Shown here: piece after piece, positions 1 through 6,067 of the stretch
Layout of the letters: the number at the start of each line of letters is the position of its first letter
Position numbering within the stretch: position 1 is the stretch's first letter
DNA from: Halovenus sp.
GTDB taxonomy: Archaea; Halobacteriota; Halobacteria; Halobacteriales; Haloarculaceae
Length of the DNA: 8,144 nt
Direction of reading: 5' to 3'
Assembly (NCBI GenBank): GCA_028275145.1
Contig: JAQCNG010000252.1
Coordinates: 1-8,144 of the forward strand
The notes under the pieces: model-generated
The model's input: the letters and a program-made list of their open reading frames with translations, nothing else
What the model was told of the DNA's origin: nothing
Databases searched by the model: none
Translations under genes and position numbers: made by a program

Positions 1-471
1 ATCATCGAGGACGCGCTCGTGATGACGCGAGACCTCGAGTCGGAGTCGACCGAACCGGTCGACGTGGCCACCGTCGCACAGCACGCCTGGGACCACGTCG
101 ATACGGGCGACGTCGAACTCCGGGTCGACTGTGACATCTCGGTCGAGGGTATCCCCAGTCAGCTCACCCAGCTGTTCGAGAACCTCTTTCGCAACGCGGT
201 CGAACACGGGGGCGACGTCGGGGTCGTCCGGGTCGGTGGCGCTTCCGGCGGCGAGGCGGGCACGCACGGGTTCTTCGTCGCCGACGACGGTGTCGGCATC
301 CCCGACGACCGGCGCGAGGCGGTGACAGAGGACGGGTACACCACCAGCGAGGACGGAACGGGGCTCGGTCTCTCGATTATCTCGGACATCGTCGACACAC
401 ACGGCTGGCAACTGGCGGTGACCGAGTCCGAGTGCGGCGGTGCACGGTTCGATATCGAACTTGCCGACTGA
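1..471 (+). CDS. Sensor histidine kinase, C-terminal ATPase domain (5' truncated)
   Basis: This is the carboxy end of a two-component sensor kinase; the frame is open from base 1, so the gene begins upstream. The visible part starts in the tail of the dimerisation/phosphoacceptor helices and continues through a GHKL-type ATPase domain. The N box is NLFRNAVEHG (bases 181-210), the G1 box DDGVGIP (283-303) and the G2 box GTGLGLS (355-375), followed by the usual final strand ending in ARFDIELAD. The protein would bind ATP and phosphorylate a histidine that lies outside the window. The sensor region is also outside, so the signal is unknown. A GTG at 19 could serve as a start in this frame, but it would give a kinase without a phosphoacceptor helix, so I treat the gene as truncated by the window edge. 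It is separated from leuA by about 200 bases that include leuA's own promoter, so a functional link to the pathway is not implied. Confidence 0.9.
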   Translation: MIEDALVMTRDLESESTEPVDVATVAQHAWDHVDTGDVELRVDCDISVEGIPSQLTQLFENLFRNAVEHGGDVGVVRVGGASGGEAGTHGFFVADDGVGIPDDRREAVTEDGYTTSEDGTGLGLSIISDIVDTHGWQLAVTESECGGARFDIELAD

Positions 472-541
472 GCGGGTGGGGCCCGGGTCCTCCCGGTGTG
501 TGTCCGCCGAGTGCCCACATCCCGGTGTCTGTCGACCGATT

Positions 542-558
542 CCCGGAGTCTCTCCGGG
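542..558. other. Short inverted repeat downstream of the kinase gene
   Basis: CCCGGAG and CTCCGGG-type arms (CCCGGA 542-547 pairing with TCCGGG 553-558, plus G548-C552) form a 7-bp stem with a three-base loop. It lies about 70 bases after the kinase stop codon. No T-run follows, so it is a weak candidate for a transcript-end or RNA-stability structure and may be chance in GC-rich DNA. Confidence 0.35.
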
Positions 559-576
559 CGCTGTGACCGAACCCTG

Positions 577-609
577 TCTCCCGGTCCGTGTTGCTGCCGG
601 GCCGGGAGA
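577..609. other. 8-bp inverted repeat upstream of the leuA promoter
   Basis: TCTCCCGG (577-584) is the exact reverse complement of CCGGGAGA (602-609), with a 17-base loop. It ends 9 bases before the direct repeats and 31 bases before the TATA box of leuA. It could be the 3' end structure of the kinase transcript or a protein-binding dyad. There is no clean T-run, although the following DNA turns AT-rich. Confidence 0.4.
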
Positions 610-617
610 ACACGATA

Positions 618-635
618 ATATTAGGCTATATTAGG
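618..635. repeat. Two direct repeats ATATTAGG spaced 10 bp, upstream of leuA TATA
   Basis: ATATTAGG occurs at 618-625 and again at 628-635, one helical turn apart, ending 5 bases before the leuA TATA box. Two identical half-sites on the same DNA face next to the BRE/TATA region is the geometry expected of an operator or activator site. The sequence is strikingly AT-rich for this genome. The regulator is unknown. Confidence 0.5.
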
Positions 636-640
636 GGCAG

Positions 641-648
641 ATATATAA
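641..648 (+). promoter_or_regulatory. TATA box of leuA
   Basis: ATATATAA stands out in GC-rich DNA and starts exactly 30 bases before ATG 671. In haloarchaea the TATA box is centred about 26-27 bases before the transcription start, which puts the start at about 670-672 and predicts a leaderless mRNA beginning at or next to ATG 671. A GAGGT at 662-666 would lie upstream of that start site and be unused, unless transcription begins further upstream. Confidence 0.7.
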
Positions 649-670
649 GCACCCGATTGCTGAGGTAGTA

Positions 671-1913
671 ATGCAAATGTCTAACACAGAGGGCACGTCG
701 GAAACCCCGGCGGGTCGAGTTCTTCCAGGGCACACTGGAAGATAACTCCGAGATAACAGACGCACGGATTTTCGACACCACACTGCGCGACGGCGAGCAG
801 ACGCCCAGAACGTCGTTCTCGTACACGGACAAACGCGAGATAGCGGCGCGTCTGGACGAGATGGGGACACACGTCGTCGAGGCGGGGTTCCCGGTCAACA
901 GCGACGCCGAGTTCGAGGCGGTGCGCGATATCGCCGGGTCGACGTCGACGACAGTCTGTGGCCTAGCGCGTGTGGTGGACAGAGATATCGAGGCGGCGCT
1001 GGACAGCGGTGTCGACATGGTCCACGTGTTCGTCTCGACCAGCGAGGTACAACTGGCGGATTCCATGCACGCCACCCGCGAGGACGCCCGTAGACGGGCC
1101 GTCAAGTCCGTCCGTCGGGTAAAGGAGGCTGGGGTCGAGTGCATGTTCTCCCCGATGGACGCGACCCGTACAGAGGAGTCGTTCCTGGTCGACATCGTCG
1201 AGGCGACAGTCGACGCGGGCGCGGACTGGGTGAACGTCCCAGACACCTGCGGTGTGGCGACGGCGACGCAGTTTGGCCGACTGGTCTCGACAGTCGTCGA
1301 TGCCGCCGAGGGCGCACGCGTGGACGTCCACACCCACGACGACTTCGGGATGGCCGGTGCGAACGCGGTTGCGGGCTACGAGGCCGGCGCGAGTCAGGCA
1401 CAGGTCTCGGTCAACGGCATCGGCGAGCGTGCCGGAAACGCCGCCTACGAGGAGGTGGTGATGGCGCTGGAGTCGGTCTACGGCGTCGACACCGGCATCG
1501 ACACCACCCACATCGCCGATATCTCGCGGGTCATCGAGGAGAAATCCGGGGTGCCGGTCCCGGCGAACAAGCCGGTCGTCGGTGACAACGCCTTTGCCCA
1601 CGAGAGCGGCATCCACGCCGCGGGCGTCATCGAGAACAGCGACACGTTCGAACCCGGCGTGATGACCCCGGAGATGGTCGGGGCGGAGCGGGAACTGGTG
1701 CTGGGCAAACACACCGGCACACACTCGGTGCGCGAGCGCCTCACAGAGGTGGGTTTCGACCCGACCGACACCGAGGTCCGCGAGGTGACACGCCGCGTCA
1801 AGGAGTTTGGCGCACAGTCCGAGCAGGTCACGGTCACCGAGCTGGAGCGGTTCGCCCGGGAGGTGGGGGTCACCCCCGCCGAGGACGAGTCCAGCGAGGA
1901 GGTTCACGCGTAG
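671..1913 (+). CDS. leuA: 2-isopropylmalate synthase / (R)-citramalate synthase family, frameshifted near the start
   Basis: LeuA-family enzymes condense acetyl-CoA with a 2-oxo acid: 2-oxoisovalerate for leucine, or pyruvate for the citramalate route to isoleucine. Signature 1 (DTTLRDGEQTPR) is at 774-809, metal ligands HTHDDFG at 1329-1349, signature 2 (VNGIGERAGNAAYEE) at 1410-1454, and HESGIH near 1599-1616. The frame carrying all of these has no ATG or GTG upstream of signature 1; its first ATG, at 861, would discard that motif. The evident start, ATG 671 or 677 (MSNTEGTSE...), is in another frame that ends at TAA 743-745. Removing one C from CCCC at 705-708 joins them as SETRRVEFFQGTLEDN and gives about 411 residues from 677. 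The joined protein has the catalytic barrel and linker but no C-terminal leucine-binding regulatory domain (family members with that domain usually have about 500 residues). The disruption may be a sequencing indel, a real mutation or recoding. Family assignment is firm; substrate and intactness are not. Confidence 0.85.
721..742 (+). other. 8-bp stem-loop just after the leuA frame break
   Basis: TCTTCCAG (721-728) pairs perfectly with CTGGAAGA (735-742) around a six-base loop. It sits about 7-15 bases after the likely frame-change point and directly before the TAA that ends the initiating frame. The stem also encodes the conserved FFQGTLE segment in the other frame, so it may be a by-product of coding. 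Confidence 0.4.
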
Positions 1914-2059
1914 CGATGCGGGCCGTGAGGACCGCGGACTCGGACCGAGAACGGCCGTCGACCCCGCCGCTCTCGGCCGCCGGAACCGCTCCAGCAGGCC
2001 GCCGGCAGGCAGTCCCGGCAGCCGCGAGTGTCCCGGTCACAGCCGCGGGCCCACACAAT
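1914..2059. other. leuA-ilvB gap, upstream part: no gene seen
   Basis: This GC-rich stretch follows the leuA TAG. An open frame starts at ATG 1916 but is rich in Arg, Pro and Ala, matches nothing I know, and runs through the ilvB promoter and leader, so I do not call it. GGCCGCCGG appears twice (around 1975-1983 and 1998-2006), and short dyads such as CTCGGACCGAG occur, but none has a T-run that would make a convincing leuA terminator. Confidence 0.5.
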
Positions 2060-2067
2060 ACTTATTA
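2060..2067 (+). promoter_or_regulatory. TATA-like box of the ilvB leader transcript
   Basis: ACTTATTA, within an AT-rich island that starts near 2055, lies 34 bases before ATG 2094. By haloarchaeal spacing, transcription should begin at about 2088-2094, at or just before the leader ORF. It would make ilvB-ilvN-ilvC and downstream genes a transcription unit that can be expressed separately from leuA. Less canonical than the leuA box. Confidence 0.5.
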
Positions 2068-2093
2068 CAGTCGGGTGTCTCAGATACGGGTAG

Positions 2094-2159
2094 ATGCAAC
2101 ACACAGCTGGCACCGTCGGCAGTCGCGCAGCCAGCATCCGTATTGTAGGGGCTCACTAG
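2094..2159 (+). CDS. Putative 21-residue leader peptide of the ilvB operon
   Basis: This small ORF begins MQHTAGTVGS and ends IRIVGAH. Its ATG lies at or within a few bases of the start site predicted from the TATA-like box, so it could be translated from a leaderless mRNA. The last codons include ATC CGT ATT GTA (Ile-Arg-Ile-Val, 2136-2147), two amino acids made by the downstream enzymes, and ATT, GTA and CGT are AU-leaning choices in a genome that otherwise prefers G or C in third position. The next codons and the TAG stop form part of the hairpin at 2148-2163. The arrangement suggests that ribosome speed over the Ile/Val codons senses charged tRNA and decides whether the hairpin forms. Seen: ORF, codons and hairpin. 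Inferred: translation and regulatory role. Two Ile and two Val in 21 residues is a modest enrichment, so chance is not excluded. Confidence 0.55.
   Translation: MQHTAGTVGSRAASIRIVGAH
2106..2135 (+). other. Possible pause hairpin in the ilvB leader
   Basis: GCTGGC (2106-2111) is the reverse complement of GCCAGC (2130-2135), with an 18-base loop, inside the leader ORF. The downstream arm region AGCC (2129-2132) could instead pair with GGCT (2150-2153), part of the terminator stem, which is the alternative pairing a classical attenuator needs. That antiterminator is only 4 bp, so it is weak. Confidence 0.35.
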
Positions 2160-2172
2160 CCCCTTTGTTTCT
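2148..2172 (+). terminator. Attenuator-like hairpin with T-rich tail before ilvB
   Basis: GGGGCT (2148-2153) and AGCCCC (2158-2163) form a perfect 6-bp stem, extendable to 7 with A2147-T2164, around a CACT loop. It is followed by the T-rich tract TTTGTTTCT (2164-2172). This is the clearest terminator-like element in the window, yet it lies between a promoter and ilvB rather than after an operon. The leader stop codon (2157-2159) is inside the structure, so a ribosome on the last codons would block folding. Confidence 0.6.
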
Positions 2173-2226
2173 CACCCCACTGTCCGGTCGGTACCGCTCT
2201 ACGAACGCCCAGCCACCCATGCAATC

Positions 2227-4059
2227 ATGAGCAAGCGCACACCAGTGAAACGGACAGAACAGGACGACGAGGAGCACCCGTCGGAACACACAGGCGACGG
2301 GGAGCACCCGTCAGACAGAGGCGACAGCGGGTCGCCGACAGACGAGCAGCCATCCGACCCGGGTGTCGAGACCGGCGCGGAGTCTGTCGTCGCCGGCCTG
2401 GAGAACGCCGGCGTGGAGTACATGTTCGGCGTCACGGGCGGCGCGATAATGCCCGTCTACGACGCCCTCTACGAACACGAGCAGATCACCCACATCACGA
2501 TGGCCCACGAGCAGGGTGCGGCCCACGCCGCGGACGCCTACGGTATCGTCTCCGGACGGCCGGGGGTCTGCATGGCCACCTCCGGTCCGGGGGCGACGAA
2601 TCTCGTGACCGGTATCGCCGACGCGAACATGGACTCGGACCCGCTCGTGGCGCTCACGGGCCAGGTCCCCCGGGACTTCGTCGGCAACGACGCCTTCCAG
2701 GAGACCGACACCATCGGCGTCACGAAGCCGGTCACGAAGTACAACATCTTCTCGGACGACGAGACGACCGTCGGCGACGACATCGGGACGGCGTGGGCGC
2801 TGGCCAACGAGGGCCGGCAGGGGCCGACGCTGGTCGACCTCCCGAAGGACGTCACACAGGCCGAAACCGACAGCCAACCGGCCGAACCGTCGACGCCGGA
2901 CAGTTACGACCCGCCGACGGCGGCCGAGGACGTGATGGTGGCGGCCGCGGCCGAGACGCTGGCGGCCGCCGAGCGCCCGCTCGTGCTCGCGGGCGGGGGG
3001 GTTATAAAGGGGGAGGCGACCGAGGAACTGAAGACAGTCGCCCGCGAGCACGAGATTCCGGTCGTCACGACGATGCCGGGGACCGGGGCCTTTCCCCAGA
3101 CGGACCCACTCTCGCAGGGTATCGCCGGGATGCACGGCACCGGGTACGCGAACCTGGCAATCTCGAACTGCGATGTCATGCTCGCGGTCGGCACCCGGTT
3201 CGACGACCGGTTGACCGGCGACATCGCGACGTTCGCCCCCGACGCCGAGATAATCCACATCGACATCGACCCGGCGGAGATCAGCAAGAACGTCGAGGCT
3301 GACTACCCGCTCGTCGGCGACGCCGGCGTCGTGATGAAGCAGTTGTTGCGGGCGATGCCCGGCACACCGCCGGCCGAGACCTGGCGCGAGCAGTGCCAGG
3401 CCTGGCAGGAGGAGTACCCCCTCGACTACGAGGCACCCGAGGACGAACCGCTCAAGCCCGAGTACATCGTCGAGTCGTTCGACGAGGTCACCCCCGACGA
3501 CACAATCGTGGCGGCGGGCGTCGGGCAGCACCAGATGTGGGCCTGGCAGTACTGGACGTTCACCGAGCCACGGACGTGGGTGACCTCCCACGGACTCGGA
3601 ACGATGGGGTACGCGGTGCCGGCGGCGGTCGGCGCGAAACTCGCCGCCCCCGACCGGGAGGTGGTCGCGTTCGACGGTGACGGCTCGTTCCTGATGACCG
3701 CCCAGGAGCTGACGGTTGCGGCCCGGGAGGACCTGGATATCACGATTGTGGTGCTGAACAACGAGGCTGTCGGGATGGTCCGCCAGTGGCAGGACGGGTT
3801 CTACGGCGGGCGACACATGGCCTCGGAGTACTCGTGGGCCCCGCAGTTCGACAAGGTCGCCGAGGCCTTCGGCGCGAAGGGTCTGCGGGCGGAGACCTAC
3901 GAGGGCCTCGACGCGACGATACAGGAGGCCCGCGGGTACGACGGCCCGGCGGTTATCGACGCGGTGATCGACCCGACAGAGAACGTCTACCCGATGGTTC
4001 CGAGCGGGGGCGACAACGCCCGCTTTGCACTGAACGCGGACCAACTGGAGGGGCTGTGA
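2227..4059 (+). CDS. ilvB: Acetolactate synthase, large (catalytic) subunit
   Basis: This ThDP- and FAD-dependent enzyme joins two pyruvates to acetolactate (valine/leucine) or pyruvate plus 2-oxobutyrate to acetohydroxybutyrate (isoleucine). The 610 residues contain, in order, the N-terminal ThDP domain with catalytic Glu95 in MAHEQGAAHAADAYG, the GPGATNL segment, the central FAD-binding domain with RFDDR (324-328), and the C-terminal ThDP domain with GDGS starting at 484 and NN at 511-512, the metal/ThDP motif. Catalytic residues look intact. The first 50 or so residues are an acidic, Ser/Pro/Asp/His-rich extension before the conserved AESVVAGLENAGVEYMFG. No Shine-Dalgarno precedes ATG 2227, unlike ilvN, ilvC and leuD, and no better start is present in frame. 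The gene follows the attenuator-like leader, and its stop overlaps the ilvN start by one base (TGATG). Confidence 0.96.
   Translation: MSKRTPVKRTEQDDEEHPSEHTGDGEHPSDRGDSGSPTDEQPSDPGVETGAESVVAGLENAGVEYMFGVTGGAIMPVYDALYEHEQITHITMAHEQGAAHAADAYGIVSGRPGVCMATSGPGATNLVTGIADANMDSDPLVALTGQVPRDFVGNDAFQETDTIGVTKPVTKYNIFSDDETTVGDDIGTAWALANEGRQGPTLVDLPKDVTQAETDSQPAEPSTPDSYDPPTAAEDVMVAAAAETLAAAERPLVLAGGGVIKGEATEELKTVAREHEIPVVTTMPGTGAFPQTDPLSQGIAGMHGTGYANLAISNCDVMLAVGTRFDDRLTGDIATFAPDAEIIHIDIDPAEISKNVEADYPLVGDAGVVMKQLLRAMPGTPPAETWREQCQAWQEEYPLDYEAPEDEPLKPEYIVESFDEVTPDDTIVAAGVGQHQMWAWQYWTFTEPRTWVTSHGLGTMGYAVPAAVGAKLAAPDREVVAFDGDGSFLMTAQELTVAAREDLDITIVVLNNEAVGMVRQWQDGFYGGRHMASEYSWAPQFDKVAEAFGAKGLRAETYEGLDATIQEARGYDGPAVIDAVIDPTENVYPMVPSGGDNARFALNADQLEGL
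2271..2312 (+). repeat. 12-bp direct repeat with 30-bp period in the ilvB N-terminal extension
   Basis: GGAGCACCCGTC occurs at 2271-2282 and 2301-2312, exactly ten codons apart, encoding EHPS twice (residues 16-19 and 26-29). It suggests a small in-frame duplication in a poorly constrained acidic tail. Confidence 0.6.
4047..4053 (+). promoter_or_regulatory. Ribosome binding site of ilvN inside the ilvB end
   Basis: GGAGGGG ends 5 bases before ATG 4059 and fixes the ilvN start at the TGATG overlap with the ilvB stop codon, pointing to coupled translation of the two subunits. Confidence 0.7.
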
Positions 4060-4718
4060 TGTCACGCGGTGAACTCCCCGGGCCGGCGCCCGAGGACCGG
4101 ATGCAACCCGAGGGGCGGCGCAACAGCCAGGGAATCCGTATCGACCCCGAGACCGAGGCCGAACACCCGCCCGAGCGGGCGGTGTTGTCGGCGCTGGTGA
4201 CACACGAACCGGGCGTGCTGGCGGAGATATCGGGGCTGTTCAGTCGCCGGCAGTTCAACATCGAGTCGCTGACCGTCGGCCCGACTGTCGACGACAGCCT
4301 CGCCCGGATGACAATCGTCATCGAGGAGCCACGGCCCGGTGTCGACCAGGCCAAAAAGCAGTTAGAGAAGCGCATCCCCGTTATCTCCGTGCGAGAGCTC
4401 GATACCGACGCCGTCCAGCGGGAACTGGTCATCGTGAAGGTAAACGGCGACCACCCGGACCAGGTCAACGCCATCACCGACATGTACAACGGGCAGACGC
4501 TGGATGCCGGTCCCCGGACAGTCACCGTCGAGCTAACCGGCAACCAGCAGAAAATCGACGACGCAATCGACGCCTACCGGCAGTTCGGCATCCGCGAACT
4601 CGTCCGGACGGGGTACGCGGCGCTGGCACGCGGCGAGGCCCCCACCGCCCAGGTCAGCCAGCCCAACCAGGCCCCGACAGACGCCCAGGTCGCAACGGAG
4701 GAAATATCCGATGACTGA
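4059..4718 (+). CDS. ilvN: Acetolactate synthase, small (regulatory) subunit
   Basis: This subunit activates the catalytic chain and usually confers feedback inhibition by valine or other branched-chain amino acids. The 219 residues hold an ACT domain at roughly 41-113, with the family segment [19 protein letters not shown] followed by IESLTVG, and the ALS small-subunit C-terminal domain from about 115 to 192, ending in [10 protein letters not shown]. The first 40 residues are a poorly conserved acidic lead-in, and the last 25 form a Gln/Ala/Thr-rich tail that I do not recognise as a domain. The length is longer than the roughly 160-residue bacterial IlvH form because of both tails. The gene overlaps ilvB by one base and ilvC by 8 bases, so all three are almost certainly co-translated from one mRNA. 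The ligand-binding core looks complete, so feedback control is expected, though which amino acid binds cannot be told from sequence. Confidence 0.95.
   Translation: MSRGELPGPAPEDRMQPEGRRNSQGIRIDPETEAEHPPERAVLSALVTHEPGVLAEISGLFSRRQFNIESLTVGPTVDDSLARMTIVIEEPRPGVDQAKKQLEKRIPVISVRELDTDAVQRELVIVKVNGDHPDQVNAITDMYNGQTLDAGPRTVTVELTGNQQKIDDAIDAYRQFGIRELVRTGYAALARGEAPTAQVSQPNQAPTDAQVATEEISDD
4697..4702 (+). promoter_or_regulatory. Ribosome binding site of ilvC inside the ilvN end
   Basis: GGAGGA, 8 bases before ATG 4711, selects the ilvC start that overlaps the last codons of ilvN. Confidence 0.65.
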
Positions 4719-5739
4719 CACGGACAGCCGGGCCGACGGAGTCGACGCGACGGTGTACTACGACGAGGACGCCGACCCGGCGGAACTGGACGGAGCGACC
4801 GTCGCCGTGCTCGGCTACGGCAGCCAGGGTCACGCCCACGCCCAGAACCTCGCCGACAGCGGGGTCGACGTGGTCGTCGGACTCCGGGAGGGGTCGTCCT
4901 CGCGGCCGGAGGTAGAGGCCGACGGTCTGCGCGTGGCGACACCGACGGCCGCCGCCGGGGCCGCCGACATCGTCACGATGCTGATTCCCGACACGGTCCA
5001 GCCGGCAGTGTACAACGACATCGCGTCGGAGCTGTCCCCGGGTGATACGCTCCAGTTCGCCCACGGGTTCAACATCCACTACGGACAGATCGAGCCGCCG
5101 GCCGAGGTGGACGTCACGATGGTGGCGCCGAAGGCCCCCGGTCACCTGGTCCGCCGGACCTACAAGCGCGGCGAGGGCACCCCGGGCCTGCTCGCGGTCT
5201 ACCAGGACGCGACCGGTCGGGCACACGCCGAGGGGCTGGCGTACGCGCGGGCAATCGGCTGTACACGGGCGGGGGTCATAGAGACGACGTTCCGCGAGGA
5301 GACCGAGACGGACCTGTTCGGCGAGCAGGCCGTGCTGTGTGGCGGCGTCACCGAACTGGTGAAGGCGGGCTTCGAGACGCTCGTCGAGGCGGGCTACGCG
5401 CCCGAGATGGCCTACTTCGAGTGTCTGAACGAGCTCAAACTCATCGTCGACCTGATGTACGAGGGTGGACACACCGAGATGTGGAACTCCGTCTCGGACA
5501 CCGCCGAGTACGGTGGCCTGACCCGTGGGACCGAGGTTGTCGACCGGGCGGGGATGGAGGAGATTCTCGAGGGTGTCCAGACCGGCGAGTTCGCCCGCGA
5601 GTGGATTACCGAGAACCAGGCGAACCGCCCGGCCTACCGCCAGTACCGCGAGGCAGAGCAGAGCCACCAGATAGAGCAGGTCGGCGACAGCCTGCGCGAA
5701 CTGTTCGCGTGGGACGAGGCCGACGGGGGGGACGCGTGA
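4711..5739 (+). CDS. ilvC: Ketol-acid reductoisomerase (class I)
   Basis: The enzyme isomerises and reduces acetolactate or acetohydroxybutyrate to the dihydroxy acid using NAD(P)H and magnesium, directly after IlvBN. Its 342 residues fit the short class I form. The Rossmann fold shows [13 protein letters not shown] (35-47), and the cofactor loop GLREGSSS (57-64) has Arg and Ser residues typical of NADPH preference. The active site is visible: H118 in AHGFN, the metal ligands D201 and E205 in DLFGEQ, and E237 and E241 in ECLNELK. All appear intact. Start ATG 4711 is supported by the upstream GGAGGA and the 8-base overlap with ilvN. No alternative product is likely. NADPH preference is inferred from the loop only. 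Confidence 0.97.
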   Translation: MTDTDSRADGVDATVYYDEDADPAELDGATVAVLGYGSQGHAHAQNLADSGVDVVVGLREGSSSRPEVEADGLRVATPTAAAGAADIVTMLIPDTVQPAVYNDIASELSPGDTLQFAHGFNIHYGQIEPPAEVDVTMVAPKAPGHLVRRTYKRGEGTPGLLAVYQDATGRAHAEGLAYARAIGCTRAGVIETTFREETETDLFGEQAVLCGGVTELVKAGFETLVEAGYAPEMAYFECLNELKLIVDLMYEGGHTEMWNSVSDTAEYGGLTRGTEVVDRAGMEEILEGVQTGEFAREWITENQANRPAYRQYREAEQSHQIEQVGDSLRELFAWDEADGGDA

Positions 5740-5812
5740 CGTATCACCATCCGTTCGGTACGGACAGTGGGGCACGGACAGCGAGCGAGCGAGCACAATC
5801 GAGGCAACACCG

Positions 5813-6067
5813 ATGACGGCAAACACCACCACGACCGAGGCACAGGGACGACCAGACAGCACACCACCCGGGGCGACGATGGGCGACGTCGACCAGACAC
5901 ACCCAGACACGAACGAGACGTTCGGGTTCACCGTGTACGGACGCGGCGTGGTCACGGACGGCGGCCGCGACACCGAGGAGGAGTCCATGAAGGACGTAGA
6001 CCACGAATCGGACACCGGAGGTGCCGACAGGACCTTCGAACGGGGGAGAGACAGCGGCGATGAGTGA
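5813..6067 (+). CDS. Small acidic protein of unknown function between ilvC and leuC
   Basis: An 84-residue ORF, rich in Asp, Glu, Thr and Gly, with no signal peptide, membrane segment or known catalytic motif. The first 35 residues are Thr-rich low complexity. The rest has a more ordered look, with FGFTVYGRGVVTDGG near the middle and MKDVDHESD followed by TFERGRD near the end. GAGG (5801-5804) is 8 bases before ATG 5813; ATG 5879 is an alternative start giving 62 residues. Its TGA overlaps the leuC start by 8 bases, the same arrangement as ilvN/ilvC, which is the best evidence that it is a real, co-translated gene. I recall a small hypothetical gene at this place in other haloarchaeal clusters, but cannot verify it here. 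A role in LeuCD assembly or regulation would be a guess from position only. Confidence 0.7.
   Translation: MTANTTTTEAQGRPDSTPPGATMGDVDQTHPDTNETFGFTVYGRGVVTDGGRDTEEESMKDVDHESDTGGADRTFERGRDSGDE

Noticed and set aside
861..1913. ATG 861 as the true leuA start
   Set aside because: It would remove DTTLRDGEQ and the first strand of the catalytic barrel, although these are encoded in the same frame just upstream at 774-800.
1916..2230. 104-codon open frame starting two bases after the leuA stop
   Set aside because: Arg/Pro/Ala-rich with no recognisable domain; it runs through the ilvB promoter, leader ORF and hairpin, and ends at the ilvB start. Most likely a GC-rich chance frame.
2311..4203. 630-codon open frame on the - strand opposite ilvB
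   Set aside because: Long antisense frames are common opposite GC-rich haloarchaeal genes. The translation is Arg/Val/His-rich, unlike the acidic real proteins, while the + strand has an intact IlvB.
5736..5747. GTGACGTATCAC dyad at the ilvC stop as an operator or terminator
   Set aside because: Only a 4-bp stem with no T-run and no promoter nearby; too weak to call.
5781..5794. Tandem GCGA-type repeat (GAGC three times) before the small gene
   Set aside because: Three short units can arise by chance or slippage in GC-rich DNA, with no associated structure.
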